Assembly (NCBI GenBank): GCA_947359465.1
Contig: OX375881.1
Coordinates: 120,291,967 to 120,355,966 of the forward strand
Direction of reading: 5' to 3'
DNA: 64,000 nt
Source of the DNA: Metellina segmentata
Lineage: Eukaryota; Arthropoda; Arachnida; Araneae; Tetragnathidae
A model generated the notes under the pieces. The model did no database searches. It was not told where the DNA came from and saw nothing but the letters and a program-made list of their open reading frames with translations. Below, piece after piece: positions 24,614-36,500 of the stretch. Within the stretch, counting starts at the first letter, position 1; the number at the start of each line of letters is the position of its first letter. The position numbers were made by a program, and so were the translations under genes.

Positions 24614-25520
24614 GTTAAGTTAGCTTGTATTTAAATGCTATTCTACGAATTACACTTTTTGATGGGCAGAGGAAGGCTCTTAATTTGCTTATTTTTCCTT
24701 CATTTTATAACCCGTTTTGAAATGTATTGTTCACTTGCTGTGCTAAATGGTTAATAACGTTGAGTTAGCTTGTTTTTAAGTGCTACCCAACGGAATTGAC
24801 TTTATGGCAGGCAGATGTGAAAATTCTCGGTCAGGTGCATATTTTACCTATTTTATTCCTGCATATCCCTTTGTGTGTTGTATTGTTCATTTGCTACGTT
24901 AAATGGTGAATAACGTTGAGTTAGCTTGTTTTTAAGTGCTACCCAACGGAATTTCCTTTTTGGCGAACAGATAAAAATTCTCGGTTCGTTGCTTATTTTA
25001 CCTATTTTATTCTTTATTTTCCTGTTGTGCTCAGTATTGTTCCTTTGCTATGTTAAATGGTGAATTACGTTGAATTTAGCTTGTTTTTAAATGCAACCCA
25101 ATGAAGTTTTTTTTGTTGGTTGACAGAAGAAAATTCTTGTTCAATTGCTTTCTTACCTACATATTTAAATGGCCCTTTGCACCTTAAAACCCTAAACAAG
25201 TTATACATTTTAAAAATGAGTTGTCCTTTTCCATAGTGTATTGTTATAATATGGTAACTGGTTAGGTAGTCCCTCGCTCTTTCCAGGGTGATGGCACAAT
25301 GATTATGCCCACTGTACTAGAAACCTGTGAGCTGTAGGAAGTGGTGTGATTCCTCCATTGTATTTATCTTCTGCGTCAGAAAAATTTTCTTTATGTGCAT
25401 GTCTATTACTTGATGTTTGCAGCAAATGTATTGTTCACTTTATTCATTATTTGCAAGTTCCATTGAGTTTGCTTGTTTTTAATGTTACCTAGCAAAATTA
25501 ATTAAGAATATTTTGCGTTT
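24614..25520 (+). repeat. Diverged tandem satellite, unit about 145-156 bases
   Basis: Units start near 24614, 24759, 24915 and 25069 with GTTGAGTTAGCTTGTTTTTA and share ATTGTTC, TGCTA and TTAAATGGTGAATAACG. A more decayed unit lies near 25470. Copies differ at many positions, so it is old. Confidence 0.7.
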
Positions 25521-26029
25521 AACTAATATTCCTTTTTTTTATAGATGTGATGTATGCGTTTCTTTCATCAAAATTTTTGCAACCACCAAAGTGAAAATTT
25601 TCTTGCTGTGTTAAATTTTTTGTTCTGCTGGTTTGTTAAATATGTTGAAAATATCTTTTAATTCCTTTATTGTGAGTTCTTTTAGGTGGAAACAAGAATG
25701 TTTTGACTGTAAATATGAGCCCAAATGCCTTGACACATTGTACAAATTATCTCAATTTTAATTGTTATTGTAAGATAGAAAATAATTCAAGAATTTATTT
25801 TGCTTGAAAAAACCTGTATGTCCCATTTCAGCCTCTACTCCCAACCAGCTGTCACTGAATTGATGTAGGATCACATGAGGGATTTTGATGAGCACGTTAA
25901 AAAGAACAAGGTGATGCACTCTTAGATGTTGAAATTCGTTCTCTTCGTGTGCTTCATGGATGAAATAAAAATAGGATATGAATGATTTCTTGCGTGCCAA
26001 TTATTATCTGTTCAAGGACTTTCCTTCGA

Positions 26030-26680
26030 AAAAAGCAGATTATCATCATTCATCCATAAAAACTTTCAAGGGGATCAGACTCCTGTGGCATGCTTGGTGT
26101 AGATGCTCTTATAACAATTTGTCTAATTTCTCATTGGAATTATTTGCCTCACGTTTGTGTGGATACAAGGAGTTCAGGACCCTAGGAGTAGGCATCTATA
26201 GTAGAATGACAATTGATTATAACAAATATTTCTTTCTACTCACTAAAAACCGGCAGAAGTTGAATTTCAAAGTATTTTTTGGCTAATTTTGATTCTTTAC
26301 AGTTGGAAGGTTATGGAGGTTTGAACTGATGCCTTTCAAGAGGGGGATCAGCACTGTTTAAAATTTGTTTTCAGTATGTTAAAAACTAGTATGGATGTCC
26401 TCGCTTCCTAGTTTAAATAGTAAACCCTTTGAAATAAAATAAAATAAACTGAAATAGAAAGAACCTCTTAATATTCGCAAAAGCAAAGTACTCATCTAAT
26501 AAGCCCGTAATTAAGAAAATCCAAAGGCATATGCATGTTTTGATTTCCTTTGTGAAAACATTGTATTCCAGATATTTCCTTTTGAATCTAGAACAATTTG
26601 GTTCCGGCAAATTTAAATGATTTTAAATTTATGCTTTCGTGTCTGGCCGACAAAAAAGTATTCTAAGAAAGGTATCGTGT
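26030..26680 (+). pseudogene. Third, shorter copy of the decayed ZBED-like hAT repeat
   Basis: Matches 59840-60480 (same strand) and 43990-44640 (opposite strand) over about 640 bases, for example AACAAATATTTCTTTCTACT and GGAAGGTTATGGAGGTTTGA. It lacks the dimerisation-domain part recognised at 60.5 kb. Frames are broken. Confidence 0.55.
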
Positions 26681-28857
26681 CCTGTCCAGACGTTTCTTGA
26701 GCGGACAATTCTGGCAACCATACAGAGGGGAGACTTGGGGTGGTACTTCTGGCGAAATTCTCAGAAATGGGAAGGGAAGAACCACTCTCAGGGCAGTAAT
26801 TTTCTGGTGAGGGATAACTTAAAAATTGTGCTCGTCTAAGGTGTTCTCATGCTCGATGTTGACTCAATTGCGACATAAAACGATACAACAACGCGTTAGG
26901 CGATACTTGCGCTGATATAAACTTTGAAGTAATAGGTATTCTAATATTTCAAGTTTCTTTCATCCGTAGAATTCGGACTCTGTACTTAAAATAAAAGAAA
27001 TTAGACCATGGATTAAACAGAAATGGTCTTGAAATGTTCAATTGTAAATTAATTTCTAGGCATTTTTTCTCGGCCTTTATTTTGATGGAAGTTATATTCA
27101 CCACTTCAAATTGTTTTCCTATAACTGTATCGCATATACGAAGTTTCATATAAATTCATATTTGATTACGGATAAAAAATCCTGAAACCTTTGTGCATGT
27201 TTTTTTATTTGAACATATTTCTTTTCGTGCAATTAGGGTAGCGATGAAGTACAATATTTTCAAATCCATAAAGTTGTTTCCTTTTGCATTCAATTAGGCT
27301 ATCATAACTTTGTTTACAAAATTACTATGCGTTTGTCTATTACTATGGACAATATTTGTCATCACTTACGATAGCTAGTTTTCATTCAATTACTTGTAGA
27401 ATGACCCTCTGCTGCTCGAGGAGGTTGAAAAGTAGTCATAGAATAAAATTCTTAATCCCTTCAGATTAAATACAGATATTCACTTAAGTATTTTAATAAC
27501 TCCTCTTACAGTTTTATAATTTCTAGCATATCTTTTCTTTAGCATAAATAATCGCTCTGTCGTTTTTGAAAAAAAAATGTGTTTAAACATTGACAAATAA
27601 CTGTTAATAGACAAAACGAAACTAATGTAAAACAACTTTCGTTTCATCTAGTAATAATTGACAACTTTCTGTCATTGCGACAAAATAATATTACTTTTTT
27701 TATGTAATTAATACAATGTTTATATTCTATCGAGATAATGATGTAGTTTTGTATAAAACCTTTAAAACTTATGTTAAATCACATTCGACAGTTGATCCTT
27801 ACAGCACTTATTTTCAGTTGAGAAATTATCAATTTGTGAACTAAGATTACACATATCTTCAGAGTCATAATGTGGCTTGATCAGATGTTCAATCGGTACA
27901 TTTATTAATGAAAAACAATTATTAAATTAAAGATAAGTAAAAACCATTAAAATTTAAGCAATAACCATATCGTAAGAGATACCTACTCCGAAACTTTAAA
28001 ATCTTTGAACAATCACTTGTATAAAAGGTTTGGATTACATCTTTTTTTTAATATTTATTTTACTTTTCGAAACTTCAAACACATAGGAGTCTTAAGGAAA
28101 GTTAATCAAAATAGTCATCGCCAAGACAATTACATGGTGGACCGAAAAAAAAAATTTCGCTGGTTAAATAAATTACTGTAATGCGAAAATCGTTTGTATG
28201 GCACACCTTAGGACTGTGAAAATACTTTTCTAAATCAGACAATTTTTCAATTTGCATATCGTTATTCAAACTACATAAATTTCCAAAATTTGAGGAATTT
28301 CGTCTCAAATCTAGCGTACAGATTAGTCCGAGACCCTTCAAATTTTAATGAAACTTGGTGTAGCAAGTGACATTACAATAGCTATGAATGAAAATAATAA
28401 CTTAAAAAAAGTTTTGTCCTCCATTCAAAAGTTTATTAAGCTTCAGTTATTTAAAGCTTAAAGGAAAATGTACTGCATCTTTAAGATAGCTAATTAATTT
28501 TTGGGAAGATACAGACTTGGTAATCTCTAATTTTAAAGCTATTTTATTGGGATTTAATTTCTTCAATTTAATATAAATCGTAACGCATTTTAACTGTATT
28601 AGGTCTTTTTAATGTATCGAATTTTACAAATAGAATATATACAAAAGGTGCAGCTTTAAAAATTTAACAAATTACGTTGTACATCTTCGCCCCCCCCCCT
28701 TAAAAAAGTTTCAGTGTTGGTTCTCTTAATGGGGAAGGAACAGGTGTCCCTTTTTTCCAATACCCAACCACTCACCTGTTTGTCTTCGGCACTCACTACA
28801 AGATAAGAACTGATAGTTACTTGTGAAGAAGTGTTCAGTTTCCTGCTACTCCTAACA
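26681..28857. other. No gene recognised
   Basis: AT-rich sequence with only short chance frames on both strands (for example 26949-27149 minus and 28102-28341 minus) that show no motif, no splice structure and no duplicated counterpart in the window. A C-run lies near 28691. Confidence 0.6.
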
Positions 28858-29049
28858 GGAACAATCAGTGGCGGATCAAGTCAAGTGGGGACCCCAAGCG
28901 GTAAAAATTTCGGGGCCCTCAATCTCAAGTTAGAAAAAAAAGTTTCAAGAAAACTGTCCTTAAGTTATTAACAAAAAAGAAAAGTAATCAAAATATTTTC
29001 ATACCACAGCCCATTAAATAAACTTATTAAAAAAAAAAGAAAAAAAAAA

Positions 29050-29260
29050 CATTTTTACATGAATTTTTGTTTTATTTTATTTCATGCAAATTCGTCAATT
29101 ATTTTGGAAGTGTCAATTCGTTTTACGATTCCTTGCTCTATATACAGAATGGTCATATTAATTAATATTTCTTCTACCATAGAACTCCTAAAATTATTTT
29201 TTACACGCTTTAAAACAGGAAACAACCTTTCTCCTGTTGCAATAGAAAAGTAAATTGTTA
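29050..29260 (-). pseudogene. hAT transposase, C-terminal dimerisation domain fragment
   Basis: Minus-strand frame reads ATGERLFPVLKRVKNNFRSS, the hallmark start of the hAT dimerisation domain (compare ASGERxFSKLKxIKN in functional members), then continues to IVKRIDTSKIIDEFA and a stop. It is separated from the rest of its coding sequence by the Helitron at 29381. Confidence 0.75.
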
Positions 29261-29380
29261 AAAAAAAAATTTCAATAATGTTTCAGCATTCGGAAATGTG
29301 CAAGACATTTCTTTATCGGCTCGATAGATGACTGGTGTGGTTTATATGTGTCCTCGTTTTCTTTAAGAAATATTAAAAAA

Positions 29381-29990
29381 CTAGCCACTGCGTGGCTAGA
29401 ACGACGTTGCCCGTGCCCGTGCAAACCAATAACACGGGCAACACCGTGATGTAAGGTATTAAGCTGGTGTAAAATTTTCCTCAGATTTCAAATCCGTTGA
29501 AGATATATTCAATTAAAAAATTATTTATTTAAAGAAAATCGTATTTTTAGGTACCAATCTAAACTGAAATTTTTCGCTGTTTTCCAATCCGTTGAAATTA
29601 GTCTTGGAGATAGAAAAAGGAAGTGTGACTACAGTTAAAAGATTTATCGTCTGGCTGGATAAACATTTCTCTGCGCAAAATCAAAGCGGAAACGAAAAAA
29701 ATAATTTTTTCCACGTTCTGCATATGAAAAAACTTGCCATAATTCCAAACCCTGACTGCAAGGTCGCATGAGTAGAAAATGTTATCCGCGTTTGAAAAAT
29801 CGATTGAGAATAAAACTATCAAATTCACATTTAAAAATCTTCTAGATTGAATTTTAAAATTCGCCGCTACACAAAAATTGCAAATAATTCGGACTACCTA
29901 TGTGCCAAATCTCATTGCTGTAAGTGCCATAGAATCGTCAGGATTTTGCGGCCCCAAACAAACAAACACTTTCTTTTATTATAGTAGAGA
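29381..29990 (-). mobile_element. Non-autonomous Helitron, full length (610 bases), nested in hAT
   Basis: Minus strand: 5' terminus TCTCTACTATAATAAAAGAA at 29990, 3' terminus CTAG at 29381-29384. A palindrome CTAGCCAC/GTGGCTAG lies right at the 3' end, where Helitrons carry a hairpin. The left flanking base is A as expected; the right flanking base is C where T would be canonical. No Rep/helicase coding sequence, so it is non-autonomous. Confidence 0.75.
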
Positions 29991-30379
29991 CGATCAAATT
30001 CGTCTTCAAAAGTACAAACACCAAAGTCATTTTTGTAAATATTCTTCAACTTTTCTTTTATTGTTTTCTTTTTTTCTACTGATAAATCCCAATAAAAAAT
30101 ATTCGAAAAGGCTCCACAACAACTCCATACGTTCTTTGAAATAATTCTGCCTTGGTGTTATCGCATATGAAAAAAATCGAATTAATTGACTATGAAATTT
30201 TCTCTCATTGTAAATGCATGTCCAACTCCTTTGTTTTCATTAAAAAAAAAAAAAAAAAAACATTTTTTTTCTTATTTGTTGTCTGCGAGTTCAACCATAT
30301 TTCACATTAAATGACAGCCCTGATAAATCAGTTGCCTCTTTTTCAACTTCTCTTTAAATTATTGATAAAATTTACTAAT

Positions 30380-30790
30380 GACTTCAGGATAGATAACCTT
30401 TCAATAGTTCGCATTCCACTAGTTGCAGTTATTTACTAATAGCATTTATCCTTTATAACATAGTATTCCAACTAACTGTCATTAGGGAGGTTTCATATTT
30501 GTTCATTTTCCTCAGAAGTGAAGTCGTTTTCTTCTTTGTTTCTTCGGAATTACAAATTCCAGTTAAAGCCTCATATATATATGGGTGAAACCAAGTTTTA
30601 TAGTTAATACAGCATCTGCTTTTGCTGACCATCGTATGTTAGGAAGTCTTTTCACTGCTCATAAAGACGCACATTGTAAAGACACACACACACACACACT
30701 GTCACAACTTTTCTCGAACCTTAATGAAAAAACATTTCAAGACCTCGGGGCCCCTTCGGTATTTCGGGGCCCTACGCGGCAGCTTAGTCC
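30380..30790 (-). pseudogene. hAT transposase, central part, decayed
   Basis: Broken minus-strand frames give KLGFTHIYEALTGICNSEET, then KNKYETSLMTVSWNTML-like residues, then ISK and LQ. In order and spacing this corresponds to the DUF4371-hAT core (ALNxI...MxKYEFxxMTxLWNxIL...). Several stops and frame changes. The same region survives slightly better at 62.5-62.75 kb. Confidence 0.6.
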
Positions 30791-31049
30791 GCTTAATCCG
30801 CTACTGGGAACAATCACAAACATCCATACACTTACAAACAGTGATTTGAGCCAGGGACCTACTGGTGGCAGACAAATGCTTTTAAGAGAATATGTTGTCA
30901 TAGAGCGGGGTACATGTTTCACATGTACGGAGACAACCCACGTACGTCGTATAAGTCCCAACTTTAAAGCATAAACACTCATATTACACTATTCATTCAA
31001 ACACGAGATAGCCTAATGTAGCGTTCTTTCAGTCAAAAGTTCAGCACTT

Positions 31050-31430
31050 CCCTCCACTTTTGGGTTTTAGTCCACATAAGTCAGTCCTCGGTATAAAGAC
31101 AATCAATGCCAGGGACATACTTTAGTTTTAAAACAAAGTCATTTTTATACATTTTAAACAGATCACAGCTCAAAACTGCACATTGTGGTAGAGTAGTCTG
31201 GAAAAAACTAAAACCTTGATTACCAGCTATTATACCTGACTACTTAAGCACTGGCTAATAAAACCTCTAATCCAATTAAACATGTATGATTTTACACCAA
31301 TTGAGAAGAGTTTTAACAATTCCCCTCTATACTGCATCGTAAACTGACATCAAAATTATATCAACAACAACTGCTGCATTATATGCTTGTTTTCCAGCGC
31401 ATTTTTAATAGCGTTTAGCTGAAATTTCCA
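31050..31430 (-). pseudogene. LINE (jockey-like) reverse transcriptase remnant
   Basis: Minus-strand frames give AAVVVDIILMSVYDAVYRGE, then LLKLFSIGVKSYMFNWIRGF, then TLPQCAVLSCDLFKMYKNDF and CLYTED. These align in order with the LINE reverse transcriptase motifs (FDxVWRxGLLxKL, LNWIRxFL, GTPQGxVLSPLLFxxYINDL, YADD). The catalytic YADD is degraded to YTED and stops interrupt the frame, so it is dead. Confidence 0.7.
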
Positions 31431-31637
31431 TACTCTGTTCTTCGGTAAGTGTGAGCAAGTAGTAACAAGAGCTACCAAAAACCAATAAAGGATATTATAG
31501 GATTCTTTCTATCTTTTAAATTAATGCATACATCAATTATCTCGGGTGGGAGTTATGGATAAAAATCAGTTACCAAAAATTTCAGATACTATAAGTCAAT
31601 TTAGTGGATGTGGTGATTAAAGCCTAACCCAGGTTTT

Positions 31638-32154
31638 TCAGTCTTTTCTACACCCCCAAATGTGATTAATGACTTCTGAAAATTTATTTTCAACTTCTGG
31701 TGTAACAGTACTGAATTCACTTTGCAAATTACAACAATAGAAAGAATTCAATAAACAAGGGTAAGTATCTTCAAAATCAAATTTATCTATGAACCAAAGA
31801 AAAAAATTCAGATATATCAGGCCCAACATGAAAATAAAAAGAATTTTCAAACTGCTTTAGAATTATACCTTTTTCATGAAGACCTTTTTGGAATGCAAAA
31901 AAGACTAATTCAGTTGAGCTAGAAAGAAATTCCCACATCCAAGCATATTGACTAATATTGTGTAAATTTTTGAAGTAAGTAATAGTTAAAACTATTTTCT
32001 TGTCAACTGAATTCACATTTTCAGTTTCCATGTGTTTAAAAATTATATTTGTATTTAAGTCAGCTAGATTTGTGTACAAAATAAGATTTTTGTGAATACT
32101 ACGTACTTTATGTTGGTTGTACCGAGGGGCGCCAACCAGATAGAACCCCGACAC
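31638..32154 (-). pseudogene. Unidentified frameshifted coding remnant
   Basis: Two overlapping minus-strand frames (31783-32154 and 31638-31850) join across a T-run near 31795-31805 into about 160 codons with balanced composition (YAWMWEFLSSSTELVFFAF in the first; KFDFEDTYPCLLNSFYC in the second). It looks like former protein sequence, but I do not recognise the family. It could be an exon with a homopolymer error, a processed pseudogene or transposon debris. The LINE remnant immediately downstream on the same strand favours debris. Confidence 0.35.
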
Positions 32155-33187
32155 ATCATTAATTATTATTACTGTAATTATTGATCAGATATAAAAATAA
32201 AAGTATTTAATATAATTTCAAAGTACACATAAAAATTTCTTTTACTAAAACGGTAATTTATCTTCACACATAACTTTCAAAATAGCTAGTCGCATGAATT
32301 TTTTGGCTAAGTTAGAAAATAAAATTTATGTCTATTCAAAAGTAAAAGAGAAATTAAAGGTATAGTAACTTAGAGTTATTATGTAATCGGGGGTGCATTT
32401 GAATTATTCTGATGAAAGGTTGTTCACTGTTCCTATTATGCCCAGCTAAATTCTAAATTGAAATTCTTAGCTTTGTCAATGGTAAAAAGGGATTTACAAA
32501 CTCGGTTTTTTTTATGACTAACGTTAAGCATTTGTATTGCAGAATCTGAGAACTTGGAACCTAAAATTGGAAAGTTTCATTTTCGGAAGGGTTACATGTA
32601 AGCCAGTGAATGGCTCTGGGAGCTCAAAAATTCACCCCAGAAGTATTGTTTTCTGGTATTTAAAATATTTCTTCACATGAAATACTCTAGACTAGGGGGC
32701 CTGCCCCCTGCTCGCTAACACTCGCCAACCCCCGGAGGATTGCTTCGCAATTCTCATTGGTTCGCTGCGCGAACCTATGCTCGCTTCGCTCGCCTCAATG
32801 AAGACATGTGTCCTAGCATAAGGGATTGTTTAAAAAATATGTTACCAAAAAAATGTTTTTCAAATCTAAATTTGCTGTATTACAGAAAAAATATATACAG
32901 TATCTCTAAAATCAGAATTCAAATGAAAACTTTGTGCAAATTTTGACTCGAAATGTGAGCGTTGCTTTGGAAATTGAATACCCAGCATGTTGTTTGCGTG
33001 TACATTTTCCCAGCACTCAAACGACCCACACTTTTTCATTGAGTTTGTTGCCGAAAGTTGTAGTGCAAGCGTCTTGTTGAACTATAATTGTTGGCCCTGA
33101 AAAGATCCTCCGCTATCTTTGATTTCTATTATAAACTAACTGCAACAGCTCATTAAAATTTCCCTTTTTTTTTTTCAATAAAATTTC

Positions 33188-33401
33188 TGTTGGATCAGTG
33201 GCTATTTGTCCCAATGTGCATCGGCAAATGTGCCGTATGGGGTCTGTTATTCTAAGTTTGTATTTCTAATTCAGACAGTTTGCTATATAACTGATATGTT
33301 CTTCTGGTGAAACACCAGTCGGGTTGTGCTTTCGTGTAAATAAAATGATAGGTTTTATTTTAAAGGAGTGTTTTTCTCACGCATAAAACCTACACCAAAC
33401 A
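33188..33401 (+). repeat. Copia 5' LTR
   Basis: 214 bases starting TGTTGGATC and ending ACCAAACA. It contains a TATA-like TATATAA at 33284-33290 (promoter of the genomic transcript) and AATAAA at 33339-33344 (polyadenylation signal used in the 3' copy). Confidence 0.95.
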
Positions 33402-33420
33402 GGGTTATGGGCCTAGCCCA
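33402..33420 (+). promoter_or_regulatory. Primer binding site, initiator-tRNA-Met half
   Basis: GGGTTATGGGCC directly after the LTR is complementary to the anticodon arm of initiator methionine tRNA (GGCCCATAACCC). Drosophila copia is known to prime from such an internally cleaved tRNA half rather than from the tRNA 3' end, so this element uses the same mechanism by inference. Confidence 0.8.
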
Positions 33421-33500
33421 ACCCGATTCCTTTTTAACTAAAATGTTAAAACTAAATTAAGTTTACTTCGAAATTGTATTAAGTTGGCTGCTCTAGTTGC

Positions 33501-36500
33501 ATGATGGCAGAATCGTTTAGTTTTCCAAAACTAAGCGAGTTTAACTACACCACATGGAAGACTGACGTTAAAGTCTTACTGATGGATCGTGGGTGCTGGG
33601 AATTTATAGTTGGAAATCCTGTTCCTTGCCCAGAAAGTGCACCAGAAAAGGAAAAGCGTGCGTTTCTATGGAGAAAGCAACGAGCTTATGCGACCATCTA
33701 TCAAAGTTTAGAAAGAAGATTTCACACCCTGATCGCAGATACTGAGGACGGGAAGACTGCATGGGAGACGTTGAAACTTCACTTTGAACCTACTTCAAGA
33801 GCAAGATTGGCCGGCTTAGTAGATGAATTTTTCGACATGCGGTTCGACTCTGAGGAAGAAACAATTGGAATATTCAGTAAGAAAATTGCTGAAAAACAAC
33901 TACAGATCAAAGATTCCGGGTTCGAAATTCCAGAGCTTCTTGTATGCTTTCAACTTATACGAAGATTACCTCCAGATTATGATAACCTAGTACAACACAT
34001 GTACAGATTCGAGGATGCAGAGTTTACAGTAAACAACGTTACAAAACAATTACTTGCCGAAGCTGGAAGAATTGATTTAAAAAGAAAAGATGAAGGAAAA
34101 TTCGATACAGTGATTGGAAACGCCTATGCTTCAAAGAATAGAGCAATACATGCTGCACAGAAGAAATCGACCAATAAATCTGAACGCAGTGGAGGTGTGC
34201 TGGACCCTGACAAAAAGTCACGCAGAAATGACGAAGCTTATCGTGTGGGGCCGTGTGGTTATTGTCACAAACCAGGACATGCTGAAAGTCGATGTTTCAA
34301 GAAGAATAGACTAGTCAAGAAGTCGGTCAGAGATGAAAACGGTGCATGTTTTGCTGACATTGCACTTGCAACCACTTCACCTAGTAAAAATATTGAGGAG
34401 TTCCTCGTCGATTCGGCTGCTACTTCGCATTGCTGTAATCAAAGGGACTGGTTTTATAACTTCAAGCTGACCAAACATGCGTCTATTCTCGTTGGAGACC
34501 AAGATTGTACATCGAAAGTCCTTGGAGTAGGAGATATAGACTTTGTAGTAAAAGACATTTCAGGTAATGTAAAAATTATACTGAAGAATGTATTGTATAC
34601 TCCTAATATGCGTAGAAACTTAATAGGTGGTTCGAATATAGATATTGCAGGTATGAAAGTTATTTGGGGTGACAATAAGATGATTGTATATACTAAAAAT
34701 GATAATTATTTCTTTACTGTACCCTTAATTGATAAATTGTATATAGTAAGAGGATATCCTAAAATATATAAAGAATCTGTTAATGTATCTTTAAATATTA
34801 ATACTGTGCACCGGAGATTTGGTCACGTAAATGTTCCTCTGATAGAGCAAATGAGTAGAAATAATTCCATAAAAGGAATTGAAAATTTATGTTCTAAAAC
34901 AAAGGACAAAAATTGTGATGTTTGCAAAATTGCTAAATCCACTAGAGTGTCCTTAAAAACAAACGAGTACAAACGACTTACTACTAATATCCTACAAAGA
35001 GTTTATATGGATTTGTGGGGTCCTTCTCCAGTGAATTCTTTGGGTGGGGGAAAGTATTTTCTGTCTATCATAGATGACTATTCGCGTAAAGTTGAGGTTT
35101 ACGTAATAAAAAGTAAAACTGAAGTTTTTAGCTGTTTTAAAACTTATTTGGCTAAAGTAGAAAGGGAAACAAATTGCAAATTGAAGTGTGTGAGGACTGA
35201 TAATGCTCTTGATTTCGTGCACAAAGAGTTTGAGAAATTCCTCGGTGACTTAGGAATTAAACATGAGCGTACATCTACGTACACAAGTGAACAAAATGGG
35301 GTTGCTGAAAAGTTTAATAGGACCGCCATGGACGGAGTACGTGCCATGCTCCAAGACAGTGGATTGCAACCACGTTTTTGGGCGGAAGCCCTTGTGGCAT
35401 TTGTGCATATCAGAAACCGGTGTGTACACAAACTAACAGATGGGTTGACTCCTATAGAAATATGGAGTCATCACAAACCCTCAGTGAAACATTTCAAAAT
35501 ATTCGGATCTCTTGCTTTTGTGCATATTCCTAAAATTCACAGGAATAAACTTCAACCGCGAGCAAAGCCTGGAATTTTGGTGGGCTATGCGACTAAAACA
35601 AAAGGTTATAGGATTTTTATCCCTAAGGAACGTAAAGTTATTGAAACGGTTCATGTCAAAATTGATGAAACTAAGAAAGGGGTTAATTGTTTGTTTGGTA
35701 AAGATAAATGTTCCAATTATGCTAGATTTGACTTAAATGCGGATTTTTATGAAACGACTTCCGACGACGACTCAAATCAGATCGAAAAAGATCAAGCTTC
35801 TGATACTCGTATTTTAAGTGCTTTAAATATTAGCGAGTGGGAAAGAGTAGAAAAACCTCGCACAATGAGCAATAGAATTGATGTATATTACTATCCACCA
35901 AATTCTAGCGTTAGATTAAGATCTGTAAATGATGCTAGAAAATATTGTAATGAAAATAGAATAGATTTTAATCCTGATAAATTTTGCTTTAAACCTGATT
36001 GTGTTGTAAATACTAAAAATGTAGATTCTACTAACATGTCTTATTTTCAAGGTAAAAAGAATTATTTAAATGATCAATTAGAGGATATATTTCACGAATG
36101 TTATAGCACTGAAGTGCCAAAAACATTTTATGAAACGCAGCAAAGTCAGAATAAGGCTAAGTGGGATGCTGCAATGGCCGATGAACTTCGAATTATGAAG
36201 GATCGAAAGGTTTGGGATCTGGTTGATCCACCTTCTAATGTTCCAGTAATTGGAAGTAAGTGGGTTTATACAGTAAAATTGGATGATAAAAATAATCCGA
36301 AAAAATATAAAGCCAGGTTAGTGGCACAAGGGTTTAAGCAAAGACCAGGCGTTGATTTTAATGAAATCTTTTCACCTGTTGTAAATTTTAACATTATCAA
36401 GTTACTGTTTATACTATTAGTGTCTATATTACATTGGCATAATGTTCAGTTGGATATAAAATCTGCCTATCTCTATGGTAAATTAAAAGAACCAATATAT

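Larger units (their letters stand above)
28866..30806 (-). mobile_element. hAT transposon with perfect 8-bp target duplication, transposase decayed
   Basis: Starts CAGTGGCGGATCAAG and ends in the inverted form CTTAATCCGCTACTG. GGAACAAT is repeated exactly outside both ends (28858-28865 and 30807-30814). The minus strand encodes recognisable but broken transposase of the DUF4371/TTF-type hAT group: a C-terminal dimerisation segment FSIATGERLFPVLKR at about 29050-29260 and an upstream piece with LTGICNSEETKKK and NKYETSLMTVSWNTML at about 30380-30600, both interrupted by stops. A Helitron (29381-29990) splits it. Decayed relatives lie at 39.24-40.16 kb and 62.43-62.75 kb. Confidence 0.85.

Noticed and set aside
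26413..26610. Short frame on one strand conserved at three loci (26413-26610 minus, 44054-44269 plus, 60265-60471 minus; KRKYLEYNV...ICLWIFLITGLL)
   Set aside because: It is the antisense of the decayed hAT coding strand (KNLLIFTK...LYSRYFLLILEQF) and is kept open because the three loci are copies of one repeat. Nothing independent supports it as a gene.
30585..30974. 129-codon plus-strand frame
   Set aside because: Spans the end of the hAT element, its target duplication and unrelated flank, so it cannot be one protein.
34114..35736. Several frames on both strands inside 33501-37661
   Set aside because: Shadows of the copia polyprotein; none has an independent motif.
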